Below, piece after piece: positions 1-8,300 of a stretch of DNA of 16,222 bases. The notes below the pieces were generated by a model. That model was not told where the DNA came from and searched no databases. It saw nothing but the letters and a program-made list of their open reading frames with translations. Location: the NCBI GenBank assembly GCA_003455655.1, contig DMQP01000208.1:1-16222 (forward strand), read 5' to 3'. The position numbers were made by a program, and so were the translations under genes. Source of the DNA: Treponema sp. (GTDB lineage: Bacteria > Spirochaetota > Spirochaetia > Treponematales > Treponemataceae). Within the stretch, counting starts at the first letter, position 1, and every line of letters begins with the position of its first letter.

Positions 1-659
1 GGTGTTCCCACTTGAAGAACATGACCCTGATTCATAACGGCAATGCGATCGCTAACAGCAAGTGCTTCGCTTTGATCGTGGGTAACATAAATGAATGTAA
101 TGCCAATTTTGTCATGCAGTGCATCGAGGTCAACCAAAAGACTTGAACGCAGTTTTGCATCAAGAGCAGAAAGTGGTTCGTCAAGCAAAAGAACTTTTGG
201 TTCGTTAATAAGTGCACGTGCAATGGCTACACGTTGTCTTTGTCCACCAGAAAGCTGATTGGGCTTTTTGTACATGTGCTGATCCAACTGAACCAAATGC
301 AAGTATTCTTTTACTTTTGCATCAATCTGATCTTTGGGAAGTTTTTTAAGCTTCAGCGGAAATGCAACATTGTCGTATACGCTCAAGTGAGGAAAGAGTG
401 CGTAGCTTTGGAACACAGTATTGCTTTCTCTTTTGTTTGGAGGAAGTGCAACAATGTCTTTGTCATCGAAAAGGACGGCACCTTCATCAGGAAATTCAAA
501 TCCAGCTATGATTCTAAGCAGAGTGGTTTTGCCACAACCAGAGGGACCAAGCAAAGAAAAGAATTCTCCCTGCTTAATGGTGATGTTGATGTCGTCAAGG
601 GCATGGAAATCTCCAAAGTGCTTTGAGACATGATTGATAGAAACTGTACTTCCGTTCAC
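1..659 (-). CDS. potA: Spermidine/putrescine-type ABC transporter ATP-binding protein, C-terminus off the window
   Basis: This is the ATPase subunit of an ABC importer, most like PotA, which energises polyamine uptake from the cytoplasmic face. About 219 N-terminal residues are visible. The Walker A motif is GPSGCGKTT near residue 40, the Q-loop is FQSYALFPH, the signature is LSGGQRQR, Walker B is [11 protein letters not shown] and the H-loop is VTHDQSEA. The regulatory C-terminal domain lies beyond base 1, so polyamine specificity is inferred from the overall PotA-like sequence (for example [21 protein letters not shown] is typical). I chose the GTG at 659-657 because AGGGAG stands 10 nt upstream and the first residues align with the family N-terminus. 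Permease and binding-protein genes would be expected to the left. Related importers for iron or other solutes (FbpC, CysA types) share these motifs. Confidence 0.85.
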   Translation of the reverse strand, partial: MNGSTVSINHVSKHFGDFHALDDINITIKQGEFFSLLGPSGCGKTTLLRIIAGFEFPDEGAVLFDDKDIVALPPNKRESNTVFQSYALFPHLSVYDNVAFPLKLKKLPKDQIDAKVKEYLHLVQLDQHMYKKPNQLSGGQRQRVAIARALINEPKVLLLDEPLSALDAKLRSSLLVDLDALHDKIGITFIYVTHDQSEALAVSDRIAVMNQGHVLQVGT

Positions 660-678
660 TGCTGTACAACTCCCTTTA

Positions 679-707
679 AATAAAGTCGCAAAAAATAACT
701 ATTGCAA
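679..707 (-). promoter_or_regulatory. Possible potA promoter
   Basis: On the minus strand TTGCAA (707-702) is followed after 17 bp by TTTATT (684-679), each matching four of six consensus bases. A perfect TTGACA (741-736) lies further upstream, but its best -10 partner (CACATT) is poor. The 660-788 gap is AT-rich and shows no convincing hairpin for terminating azlCD. Confidence 0.3.
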
Positions 708-788
708 AAAACAATGTGTCTTTAATAGGTAAAATTGTCAATATGTTTGGGGAAAATTTTTAATTTATTTTATAGAAGAAAAACATCC

Positions 789-1118
789 CTACAAAATTCT
801 AGTTAAAATCATAAAGAGGGCAGTTGAGCCAAAAACACTAATCATAGAGTTCTTAAAGGCAAGGTGTAGACCAGCTGCAGCTGCTATTCCTGCGAAGTAG
901 GGAATTCCGTAGGGAGCTTGCGTAAAAACAGCGTCCTTTAAACTGTAAACGATGAGCATGGCAATTACCATCGAGGGAATGTATTTTTCAATAAAGCGAA
1001 TAATTTTCGGTGGCTGCCTTTTACTAAAGAGTGCAAAGGGAAAGAGTCGTTCGCAAAAAACGGTGACTGCTCCTACTGCAGTTGCTACTAATGCCATACC
1101 AAGTGAAAGCGCTTTCAT
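789..1118 (-). CDS. azlD: AzlD-like small subunit of branched-chain amino acid exporter
   Basis: This 109-residue, very hydrophobic protein has the usual length and composition of AzlD (COG4392/COG1687 type). It is the small partner of AzlC in a proton-coupled exporter of branched-chain amino acids in the inner membrane. Recognisable features are the N-terminal membrane segment, the R-F-I-E-K-Y-I-P-S-M stretch (the AzlD family has a similar R-F-L-x-Y-x-P-x-x-V), and two or three further hydrophobic segments ending in L-F-M-I-L-T-R-I-L. The ATG at 1118 overlaps the azlC stop as ATGA, so the two are translationally coupled. A longer open frame extends upstream through azlC, but only the part from this ATG resembles a protein family; AGGAGGAAG lies just before the start, inside the azlC 3' end. 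Confidence 0.85.
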   Translation of the reverse strand: MKALSLGMALVATAVGAVTVFCERLFPFALFSKRQPPKIIRFIEKYIPSMVIAMLIVYSLKDAVFTQAPYGIPYFAGIAAAAGLHLAFKNSMISVFGSTALFMILTRIL

Positions 1119-1837
1119 TGTTCTTCCTCCTTTAAGTTGCGTCCTCGTACCATTATGATTGCTGCAATGCCAAATACAATTGCAACAAGCATTATATTTG
1201 TTGAGGGAAGAATTCCTACTTTGCTTAACACAACAGCTATAACAGATGTTGCAATTCCGACAAGAGGTGGAATAATGTCTTTTGATTTTTTTATTTGTTC
1301 CACAAGAATAACAACAAAGAGTGCGGTGAGTGCAAAATCTATTCCTGTTAGGTACTGGGCAAGATTGTAATGCAAAAGAATGTTGTAAGCGACGGCTCCT
1401 AACAGTCCACCTAAAACCCAGTAGATGTGATCTAACAAAGCAATGGTTCCGTAAAAAGCTCCTGCATCTGCTTCTTCGGGAACATCGGTTGCAGTAAGTA
1501 GTGCGTATGTTTCGTCGGTAAGAGCAAAAATTAAATACGGCTTCCACTTACCTGTGTTTTTAAATTTCTTTATGAGCGAAAGTCCATACACTATGTGTCG
1601 AATGTTTACAAGCAGTTCTGTTATGAATACTTCAGTAAGAGATGCACCCGCTGCAAATAAACCTACTGCAACATATTGTCCTGCTCCCGCGTACATAAAA
1701 ATTCCCATAACCAGCGACATCCACCACGGATATCCTGCGTGTACAAGCATAAGTCCAAACGGCATGCCTATTGCAATGTATCCAAAAAATATGGGTGAAG
1801 AAATTTTTAGGCACTGTTTGAAAATCTTGCTGTTCAT
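1115..1837 (-). CDS. azlC: AzlC-like branched-chain amino acid permease
   Basis: This is the large subunit of the AzlCD exporter (COG1296), about 240 residues with multiple membrane segments. Family-typical stretches are visible: GYIAIGMPFGLM near the N-terminus, MYAGAGQYVAVGL (the family has a similar SGAxQF motif), ELLVNIRHIVYGLSL, and FALTDETYAL. The open frame can be extended 15 codons to a GTG at 1882. I prefer the ATG at 1837 because the conserved region begins right after it and because a good promoter (-35 TTGCGA, -10 TATACT) occupies the extension. There is no Shine-Dalgarno in front of this ATG and the -10 ends only 6 nt upstream, so the mRNA may be leaderless. Its stop overlaps the start of azlD. 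It is divergent from the hydrolase gene at 1891. Confidence 0.88.
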   Translation of the reverse strand: MNSKIFKQCLKISSPIFFGYIAIGMPFGLMLVHAGYPWWMSLVMGIFMYAGAGQYVAVGLFAAGASLTEVFITELLVNIRHIVYGLSLIKKFKNTGKWKPYLIFALTDETYALLTATDVPEEADAGAFYGTIALLDHIYWVLGGLLGAVAYNILLHYNLAQYLTGIDFALTALFVVILVEQIKKSKDIIPPLVGIATSVIAVVLSKVGILPSTNIMLVAIVFGIAAIIMVRGRNLKEEEQ

Positions 1838-1843
1838 GTGGTC

Positions 1844-1872
1844 AGTATATAGACTTCCACAAAATATCGCAA
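1844..1872 (-). promoter_or_regulatory. azlCD promoter, apparently leaderless
   Basis: The minus strand carries TTGCGA (1872-1867), a 17-bp spacer, then TATACT (1849-1844). Only 6 nt separate the -10 from the azlC ATG, so transcription should begin at or next to the start codon. It interleaves with the divergent promoter proposed for the hydrolase gene. Confidence 0.55.
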
Positions 1873-1883
1873 TCAGATACACT
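1855..1883 (+). promoter_or_regulatory. Possible leaderless promoter of the PhnP-like hydrolase gene
   Basis: On the plus strand TTCCAC (1855-1860) is followed after 17 bp by TACACT (1878-1883, four of six consensus bases). Seven nucleotides separate this from the ATG at 1891, and no Shine-Dalgarno is present. The -35 match is weak, so the call rests mainly on the -10 and its spacing. Confidence 0.35.
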
Positions 1884-1890
1884 TGTAGAT

Positions 1891-2769
1891 ATGAAGATGA
1901 TCATTATGGGCAGTGGAACCAGCCATGGAGTTCCTGTTATAGGATGTGACTGTGCTGTATGTACTTCGCAAGATTCTCGTGACAAACGCATGCGTTGTTC
2001 TGCTTATGTGTGTGACCCTTGTTCTCTTGTTATAGATACGGGTCCTGAGTTTAGATTACAAGCACTTCGAGTTGGTATGAAAAAACTAGATGCGGTGCTT
2101 ATAACACATAGTCATGCAGATCACTTGAATGGATTAGATGATGTTCGCATTTTTAGTCACACAAAATCAGTTGATCCAGCTCATCCTGAAGCAAAAGAAA
2201 CAGCAGGTACGGGACTTCCTGTTTATGCAAATGCATGGACTATTACCGATATTCATAATCGTTTTGACTACATCTTCAAACCGGTGAAAGAAGGCGGTGG
2301 AAAACCAAAGCTAAACTTTTTTGATGTCGCTTCGTATTCAGCAGAAAAACCAATATGCATACACGGTCTGAAAATTTTCCCTGTGTGCATTATGCATGGT
2401 TCACTTCCTGTTACCGGATATGTATTAAGCCAAAGCCATGCTGATGGTTCTGTTCATAGCATTGCATACCTTACCGATTGCAGTTCTGTTCCCGAAGAAA
2501 GTATTGCCCTCATTCAAAAGTATGCAGGTAAGCTTGAACATTTAGTTATAGATGGTTTGCGAGTAAAGCCTCACTCAACCCACGAGTCGTTTTTACAAGC
2601 TTTAGAAGTTGCACAAAAACTGAATCCTTCACACACTTGGGTAACGCACATAACACATAACATGTCTCATGTTGATATTGAATCTTATTTGAATAGACAT
2701 GTGTCTGACTTTAGCAATTTGACAGGAAGTGTTGGTGCTGCCTATGACGGTTTAGTTTTGGAAGCGTAA
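1891..2769 (+). CDS. PhnP-like metallo-beta-lactamase-fold hydrolase
   Basis: This 292-residue cytoplasmic metallohydrolase belongs to the PhnP/COG1235 group, whose characterised members cleave cyclic phosphodiesters. The metal-binding motif is THSHADHLNGLDD (H73, H75, D77, H78). Further metal-ligand candidates are the H in C-I-M-H-G, the D in YLTDCS, and the H residues in VTHITHNMSH near the C-terminus. GCDCAVC (C19, C21, C24) matches the C-x-C-x2-C arrangement that binds a structural zinc in PhnP, and more cysteines follow at about 36, 41 and 44. No phosphonate-degradation genes are adjacent, so the substrate is unknown; cyclic nucleotides or ribosyl cyclic phosphates are possible. The gene is monocistronic and divergent from azlC. 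It has no Shine-Dalgarno, and the ATG at 1891 fits the family N-terminus. Confidence 0.85.
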   Translation: MKMIIMGSGTSHGVPVIGCDCAVCTSQDSRDKRMRCSAYVCDPCSLVIDTGPEFRLQALRVGMKKLDAVLITHSHADHLNGLDDVRIFSHTKSVDPAHPEAKETAGTGLPVYANAWTITDIHNRFDYIFKPVKEGGGKPKLNFFDVASYSAEKPICIHGLKIFPVCIMHGSLPVTGYVLSQSHADGSVHSIAYLTDCSSVPEESIALIQKYAGKLEHLVIDGLRVKPHSTHESFLQALEVAQKLNPSHTWVTHITHNMSHVDIESYLNRHVSDFSNLTGSVGAAYDGLVLEA

Positions 2770-2784
2770 GGTTGGGAAAAAGGA

Positions 2785-2818
2785 CAAAAAAAATCCCGCT
2801 CCTAAAAGAGGGGCGGGG
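2785..2818 (-). terminator. Rho-independent terminator of rpmB
   Basis: A 9-bp stem (2795-2803 with 2809-2817, one G-U pair) encloses a five-base loop. On the minus strand it is followed by A and a run of eight T (2793-2786). It lies just downstream of the rpmB stop. On the plus strand the stem is followed by GTTAGCAC rather than T, so it would serve the hydrolase gene poorly. Confidence 0.9.
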
Positions 2819-2830
2819 TTAGCACTTGAG

Positions 2831-3061
2831 TTATTTAGACTCAGGTTTTGCCACATTTGCGGGCTTGACGTTAATCTTTTTTGGGAGGAAGTCGCTGCGC
2901 AGGCACTGTGTGCAGATGCGGAGTGTTACCGTCCGTCCTTCGATTTCTGTCTTATACTTGAGCAGGTTGGGTTTCCAAGTGCGCTTTGTGTGATGGTATG
3001 ACTTGCTCACGCGGTTACCGGTCTGAGTATGTTTTCCGCAAATATCACATGATCTTGACAT
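2831..3061 (-). CDS. rpmB: 50S ribosomal protein L28, zinc-binding form
   Basis: This 76-residue protein is ribosomal protein L28, a structural component of the large subunit. The family signature is clear: SRSCDICGK at the N-terminus, then GNRVSKSYHHTKRTWKPNL, and VTLRICTQCLRS. Cys5/Cys8 and Cys50/Cys53 form two CxxC pairs, so this is the zinc-ribbon (C+) variant rather than the cysteine-free one that some bacteria express under zinc limitation. A purine-rich GAAGGTAGG sits 6 nt upstream of the ATG. The gene stands alone with its own promoter (3091-3119) and terminator (2785-2818), as is common for rpmB in spirochaetes. Identification is secure from the whole sequence. Confidence 0.97.
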   Translation of the reverse strand: MSRSCDICGKHTQTGNRVSKSYHHTKRTWKPNLLKYKTEIEGRTVTLRICTQCLRSDFLPKKINVKPANVAKPESK

Positions 3062-3090
3062 ATTGTACCTACCTTCGTAAATGTTTGTCC

Positions 3091-3119
3091 ATTCTAGTGA
3101 AAATGTGATTTTGCGTCAA
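3091..3119 (-). promoter_or_regulatory. rpmB sigma-70-type promoter
   Basis: The minus strand has TTGACG (3119-3114), a 17-bp spacer and TAGAAT (3096-3091), each one base from consensus. The leader to the rpmB ATG is roughly 23-30 nt and contains the ribosome-binding site. It lies back to back with the glnN promoter; the two -35 boxes are 22 bp apart. Confidence 0.8.
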
Positions 3120-3141
3120 TAGGTCAGCTTTGTGGCTGGTA

Positions 3142-3170
3142 TTGACAAATACTTTTTGTGACTGTACTTT
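3142..3170 (+). promoter_or_regulatory. Probable glnN promoter
   Basis: A perfect TTGACA (3142-3147) is followed after 17 bp by TACTTT (3165-3170), a weak -10 with three of six matches. The weak -10 would fit an activated or regulated promoter. The predicted transcript starts a few bases before the Shine-Dalgarno of glnN, which excludes the earlier GTG at 3158 as a start. Confidence 0.55.
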
Positions 3171-3190
3171 TACAGAATGTGAGGAATAAG

Positions 3191-5287
3191 ATGGAAAGAA
3201 ATGTACCTGAAATGTTCGGTAGTTTAGTATTCAATCAGAAGGTAATGCGCGAACGGCTTCCTCGTGAAACCTACAAGGCCCTTAAAGAAACTCTCGATAA
3301 CGGTGTTCCGCTTCAACTGGACATTGCAAACCAGGTTGCAGATGTTATGAAAGAATGGGCAATCGAAAGGGGTGCAACTCACTACACACACTGGTTCCAG
3401 CCACTTACAGGAATTACCGCAGAAAAGCATGACAGTTTTATAACTCCCCAAGACGATGGAACTGTTATTATGACATTCAGCGGCAAGGAATTGGTTAAAG
3501 GCGAACCTGATGCTTCTTCTTTTCCTTCTGGCGGTCATCGTGCAACATTTGAAGCTCGCGGATATACCGTATGGGATCCGACTGCCTATCCATTTGTAAA
3601 GGAACATACACTCTGTATTCCAACAGCATTTTGTTCATACACCGGAGAAGCGCTGGACAAAAAGACTCCTCTTTTGCGTTCAATGGAAGCACTGAATGAA
3701 CAAGCACTTCGTGTTTTAAAACTCTTTGGAAATAAAACTGTTACTCACATTACAACAACAGTTGGTCCCGAGCAAGAATATTTTATTGTGAGTGAACGAC
3801 TGTACAAACAGCGCAAAGATTTACGCATGACAGGTCGAACTTTGTTTGGAGCAAAACCGGTAAAAGGTCAGGAAATGGACGACCAGTACTTTGCTGCTCT
3901 TGATCCAAAAATTGTTGAATACATGGAAGACCTCAACGAAACCTTGTGGAAGTACGGTATTCTTTCTAAGACTGAACATAACGAAGCTGCTCCTGCCCAG
4001 CACGAGATGGCTCCCATTTTTACAACAACGAATTTGTCGACAGATCAAAATCAGCTGACAATGGAAGTTATGAAAAAAGTTGCACGCCGTCACGGTTTGG
4101 TTTGTCTTTTGCACGAAAAACCCTTTGCTGGTGTAAACGGAAGTGGTAAGCACAACAACTGGAGCATAAGCACAAATGAAGGTGAAAACATTTTGGAACC
4201 TGGTGCTACTCCTGAAAAGAATGCACGCTTTTTGCTTTTCTTAACTGCCATCATTAAAGCGGTTGACGAAAATCAAGACTTGTTACGCATTTCTGTTGCA
4301 TCTGCGGGTAACGATCATCGTCTGGGAGCAAATGAAGCTCCTCCTGCAATTATGAGTGTCTATCTCGGCGATGAACTGCATGCGGTTTTGCAGAGCATAA
4401 AAGATGGAAAAGAATACGACACCAAGAAGAATCTCAAAATGACAATCGGTGTTGATGTGCTTCCTCCCATCCCCAAAGATTCAACTGACCGCAACAGAAC
4501 TTCTCCTTTTGCATTTACTGGTAACAAATTTGAATTCCGTTCTGTGGGTTCTTCGTTAAGTATTGCTGGTCCTAACACTACACTTAACTCTATTGTTGCC
4601 TATGCACTGAAAGAATTTGCAGATGAACTTGAAGGTGCTTCTGATTTTAACACAGCGCTGCAAACACTCATTAAGCGCGAAATAAATGCTCACTGGCGTA
4701 TTTTGTTTAACGGAAACGGATACGATGCAAGTTGGGTTGAAGAAGCAAAAAAACGCGGACTGTTAAACTTGCGCACTCTTCCTGATGCTATGGAACATTA
4801 TCTTGATGAAAAGAACATCAAGCTCTATACAGAAATGGGTGTGTATACTGAAACAGAAATGCACAGTCACTACGAAATCAAGTTGCAAAAATACTGTCAG
4901 GTTTTGAACATTGAAGTTGGGACTATGCTGGAAATGATTTACAAAGACATTATTCCTGCTGCTTTCAAATATATTGATGCGGTAAGTAAATCTGCCCTGC
5001 GTTACACTCAAGCTGTAGAAGCTGCGGTTCCCTATGCACAAAAAACACTTTTAATGCAACTGTCTGCTTTGGTAGATGCTTTGTATATGAGTGCTGAAGA
5101 ACTTGCAAAAAAACACAATGCTGCAAAAGAATGTGGTGATATTTTGAAAGTTGCTCGCTCTTACGCAGAGGTTGTTCTTCCTCACATGGAAGCAACTCGT
5201 ACTATTGCAGATCAAATAGAACCTTTGTTAGGAGAAGAATACAAACCCTTCCCTTCTTACGAAGATTTGCTTTTTGTTAAATCGTGA
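3191..5287 (+). CDS. glnN: Type III glutamine synthetase
   Basis: GlnN makes glutamine from glutamate, ammonia and ATP in the cytoplasm. The type III enzyme (about 700 residues, a dodecamer in known members) is much longer than GlnA, and this one is 698 residues. Typical stretches are N-terminal VPEMFGSLVFN, GPEQEYFIV near residue 191 (metal-binding glutamates), NEAAPAQHEMAP near 264, NGSGKHNNWS near 316 and DRNRTSPFAFTGNKFEFR near 434. The ATG at 3191 has GAGGA 5 nt upstream; an in-frame GTG at 3158 would overlap the promoter. No GlnB or transporter gene is adjacent. The last eight codons and stop (5261-5287, EDLLFVKS) recur in synonymous form at 9076-9102 beyond the next gene, so this 3' end appears to have been replaced when the CHAT gene arrived. 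No hairpin terminator follows, so some read-through into the next gene is likely. Confidence 0.96.
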   Translation: MERNVPEMFGSLVFNQKVMRERLPRETYKALKETLDNGVPLQLDIANQVADVMKEWAIERGATHYTHWFQPLTGITAEKHDSFITPQDDGTVIMTFSGKELVKGEPDASSFPSGGHRATFEARGYTVWDPTAYPFVKEHTLCIPTAFCSYTGEALDKKTPLLRSMEALNEQALRVLKLFGNKTVTHITTTVGPEQEYFIVSERLYKQRKDLRMTGRTLFGAKPVKGQEMDDQYFAALDPKIVEYMEDLNETLWKYGILSKTEHNEAAPAQHEMAPIFTTTNLSTDQNQLTMEVMKKVARRHGLVCLLHEKPFAGVNGSGKHNNWSISTNEGENILEPGATPEKNARFLLFLTAIIKAVDENQDLLRISVASAGNDHRLGANEAPPAIMSVYLGDELHAVLQSIKDGKEYDTKKNLKMTIGVDVLPPIPKDSTDRNRTSPFAFTGNKFEFRSVGSSLSIAGPNTTLNSIVAYALKEFADELEGASDFNTALQTLIKREINAHWRILFNGNGYDASWVEEAKKRGLLNLRTLPDAMEHYLDEKNIKLYTEMGVYTETEMHSHYEIKLQKYCQVLNIEVGTMLEMIYKDIIPAAFKYIDAVSKSALRYTQAVEAAVPYAQKTLLMQLSALVDALYMSAEELAKKHNAAKECGDILKVARSYAEVVLPHMEATRTIADQIEPLLGEEYKPFPSYEDLLFVKS

Positions 5288-5293
5288 CATAAT
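5285..5293 (+). promoter_or_regulatory. Possible extended -10 promoter for the TPR-CHAT gene
   Basis: TGACATAAT overlaps the glnN stop codon and matches the extended -10 pattern TGnTATAAT at all but one position. No good -35 is visible at 16-18 bp. Transcription from here would give a leader of about 25 nt holding the GGAGG site. Read-through from glnN is the alternative. Confidence 0.3.
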
Positions 5294-5324
5294 TTTCATG
5301 ATTCCGCTCAGGAGGTTATGCTAA

Positions 5325-8300
5325 TTGAAAAAGAAGATACATGCGATTGTCTTGTATGCATTTTTGCTAACCTCTTTTTTGAACGCACAGTCACTTGATG
5401 AAAGAATTGCATACGTGCAGGACATGAGTTCTGCCTGTACGCTTGAATACATTGATGAACTGGAAGCGGAACTGAAAAGTGTGCTTTCAAGAAATGATCC
5501 CCGTTTTGCACTCTTGAATTTCAGAAGGGGTGTGATATTGTCGGGAAATGCCAGATATTCGGAAGCGGTAGATGTGTTTACGAAGGCAATCCGTATATAT
5601 AAGCGGGCCGGAGATGATTACAAGTATTCCTTATATTCTGCGGAATTTAATCTGGCAAACGCGTATTACTATCTTGCTAAATACGATGATTCTATAACTC
5701 ATTATCTGGTTGTCATGGATCTGGTGCAGGAGTTTGCCGGCAAAAATACATATGACTGGGCGATAACTTCGCTGAGCATTGGAAATTGCTATTATGCGAA
5801 AGGTGATTATGACAAAGCGATTCCGTTCTGTTCCGATGCATCGGACATATTCTGCAGGCTTTATGGAGCTGATTCTGCCATTTATGCGTTTTCGCAGGGT
5901 ACGCTTGGATTATTTTATGACGGTAAAGGTGAATTTGAAACTGCAGAAAAACTCATCAAGGAAGCAATAGAAATTTATACAAAGAATTTGTCTCCGGCAA
6001 CGGTATCAGGACTGCTGCCTGCATACAATAATCTTGCATTGGTCTATCAGCATACGGGAAAGTATTCTTCTGCGCTTGAAACATATGAATGTGCTGCGTC
6101 TATTGCCGAAGCGTATAAAAGTGATTTAAACATAGAACTTACGCTTGCTACCATTTATTCGAACATGTGTTCTGTATGCGATGTTTTGTGTGAGTACGAC
6201 AAAGCGTATGAGTATATAATGAAATCTGTGGAAATCAGGGAGCGTGTTTTAGGCGAAAACGATTTCAATACGGCGACTTCCTATTCCAATCTGGCAGCGT
6301 GGTTCTACGGTAAAGGCGATTATGAGAGTGCCGTCCTGTATGGCGAGAAGGCATTGTCAGCAATGATACATTCGGTCGGTAAAGAGAATCCTACGTCGCT
6401 TTCTGCTATGGATAACGTTGCCGTTTTCTACCGGGAGAAAGGTGATTACGAAGCTGCACTTTCAATGCACTCAGAAGCATTGGAGATACGGAAGCGGCTG
6501 TTGGGTGAAACTTACTATGAAACTGCTAAATCGTATAATTATATCGGCATGATATATGACAGGCTTGCAGATTATAAAAATGCACTCATCTATTATGCAC
6601 ATGCAGTGGATATTTACGAAACGCTGTTCGGTTCCCTGCATGAGAATACGATGAACATGTACAATAACATCGGTGATATATATTATGACTCCGGTGATTT
6701 TTCAAATGCAATAAAATGGCAGCTGAAGGCACTTGATGCGGCACAGGCAGTTTTCGGATCGGAGCACAAAACAATTTCCATTATTTGTTCCAATTTGTGT
6801 CTTTCGTATCGTGCATATGGTGATTATGACAGTGCTCAGTCATATGCAGAGCATGCGCTGGAAGTGCAGCTGAACCTGTTTGGGGAAAATCATCCTGAAA
6901 CTGCAGTCAGGTATAATAATCTTGCGCTTATTTATAAGGACAAAAACAATCTTGAGAAAGCCGCTGCATGTTTGACTAAGTGCGTGGAAATATACAAGAG
7001 TTTGTATGCTGACGGTCAGTGCCCTGAACTTGGTACCGTGTATTCGAATTTGTGTGCGTTGTATATCGATGAATCACAATATCGAACGGCAGTGGAATAT
7101 GGTGAGCTTGCGGTCCAGTTTGATGAAGCATATTATGGCGAAAATCATCCAAAGACAATGACTGCTTATATTAATCTTGCATCAGCGTATGACTATTGGG
7201 GAAATCTAAGAAGCGCACTTAAATGGAATAAGAAGGCGGTGTCAGCTGCTGAATCATGCTACGGTGCAGATTCAAAGAATCCCAAACTTGCAATAGCATA
7301 TTACAACCTGGCATTTACATATCAAGAACAGAATGAATCTGATAAGGCGATTCCTTATTTTGAAAAGGCGTATTTAATCTGGCAGGATGCTGCGAATTTT
7401 TCTGAAATGATAGAATGTCTGGATCGAGTGCTTTCTTGCGGTATTGAAAACGATGCCTTTGTCAGGGAAACAATGGAACTTGCTTTTTCTGTGCTGGAAA
7501 AAAGTCGTGTAGTAGCTTCTTCTATTAAATCAAACTTTTTGCAGCAGGCAATGCCCATTTATTCTTTTGGACTTGATTTTGCAAAACAGAAGAGTGATAC
7601 CGATTTGGCGTTCTGGTGTTCTGAATCCATCAGAAACAGAAGTTTCCTGGATCAGGTAGGTGTTGATGCTGCTTTGAAATTGGATGAAGTGACGGATTTG
7701 GAACGTGATCAGATTCGCGAGCTGATGGAACAGATAGAAGAAAACAGGTTGATTATAGAACGTCAGTATAAAGTTCCTGAAGAAGATCAGAATATGGCTG
7801 ATGCGCTTGCAGCTGCAAAACGACTTTCCGATGCAGAGACTGCGCTCTTGAAGCTTGATGCTGAAATAGGAATGAGATGTCCCAAGTATGCACAGTTGCG
7901 GAATCCGGTTCCCGTTTCTCTTTCCGTTGCTCAGGAATTTTGCGGAAAAAACAGGGCTATATTGGAATATGTGTTTACTTCATCGGAGAAATATTGCATT
8001 GTGATTACGGATAAAAAATCATATATCGTCGCTCTTGATAATGCGTATGATTATGCTGTTTCAGTAAAGAAACTGTATGACGGTGTTTCTAAATTCCCCT
8101 TGAAAAAAGAAAGCACCTTTGAACGCCCGAGAAATGAATTGTACGAGAAGCTCGTAATGCCAGTGCTTTCATACATAAAAGGAAAGTCTGGAATACTGGT
8201 GGTTCCGGACGGAAACCTTGCGCTGCTGCCGTTTGATATACTTAGACAGGATAGTGACTCGAAGATGCTTGGAGAGCAATACGCTGTTGCCCTTTCACCT

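Noticed and set aside
1119..1547. Long upstream extension of the azlD reading frame
   Set aside because: It runs out of frame through azlC, is rich in Cys, Arg and Ser and resembles no family; azlD begins at the ATGA overlap.
2795..2817. Bidirectional terminator shared with the plus-strand hydrolase gene
   Set aside because: The T run exists only on the minus strand; the plus strand continues with GTTAGCAC.
3158..3190. Earlier GTG start of glnN
   Set aside because: It overlaps the predicted promoter, has no Shine-Dalgarno, and adds residues not seen in GlnN; the ATG at 3191 has GAGGA upstream.
5318..5324. ATG at 5318 as start of the CHAT gene
   Set aside because: It lies only 2 nt after GGAGG and opens a different frame that ends within about 20 codons; the TTG at 5325 leads into a proper signal peptide.
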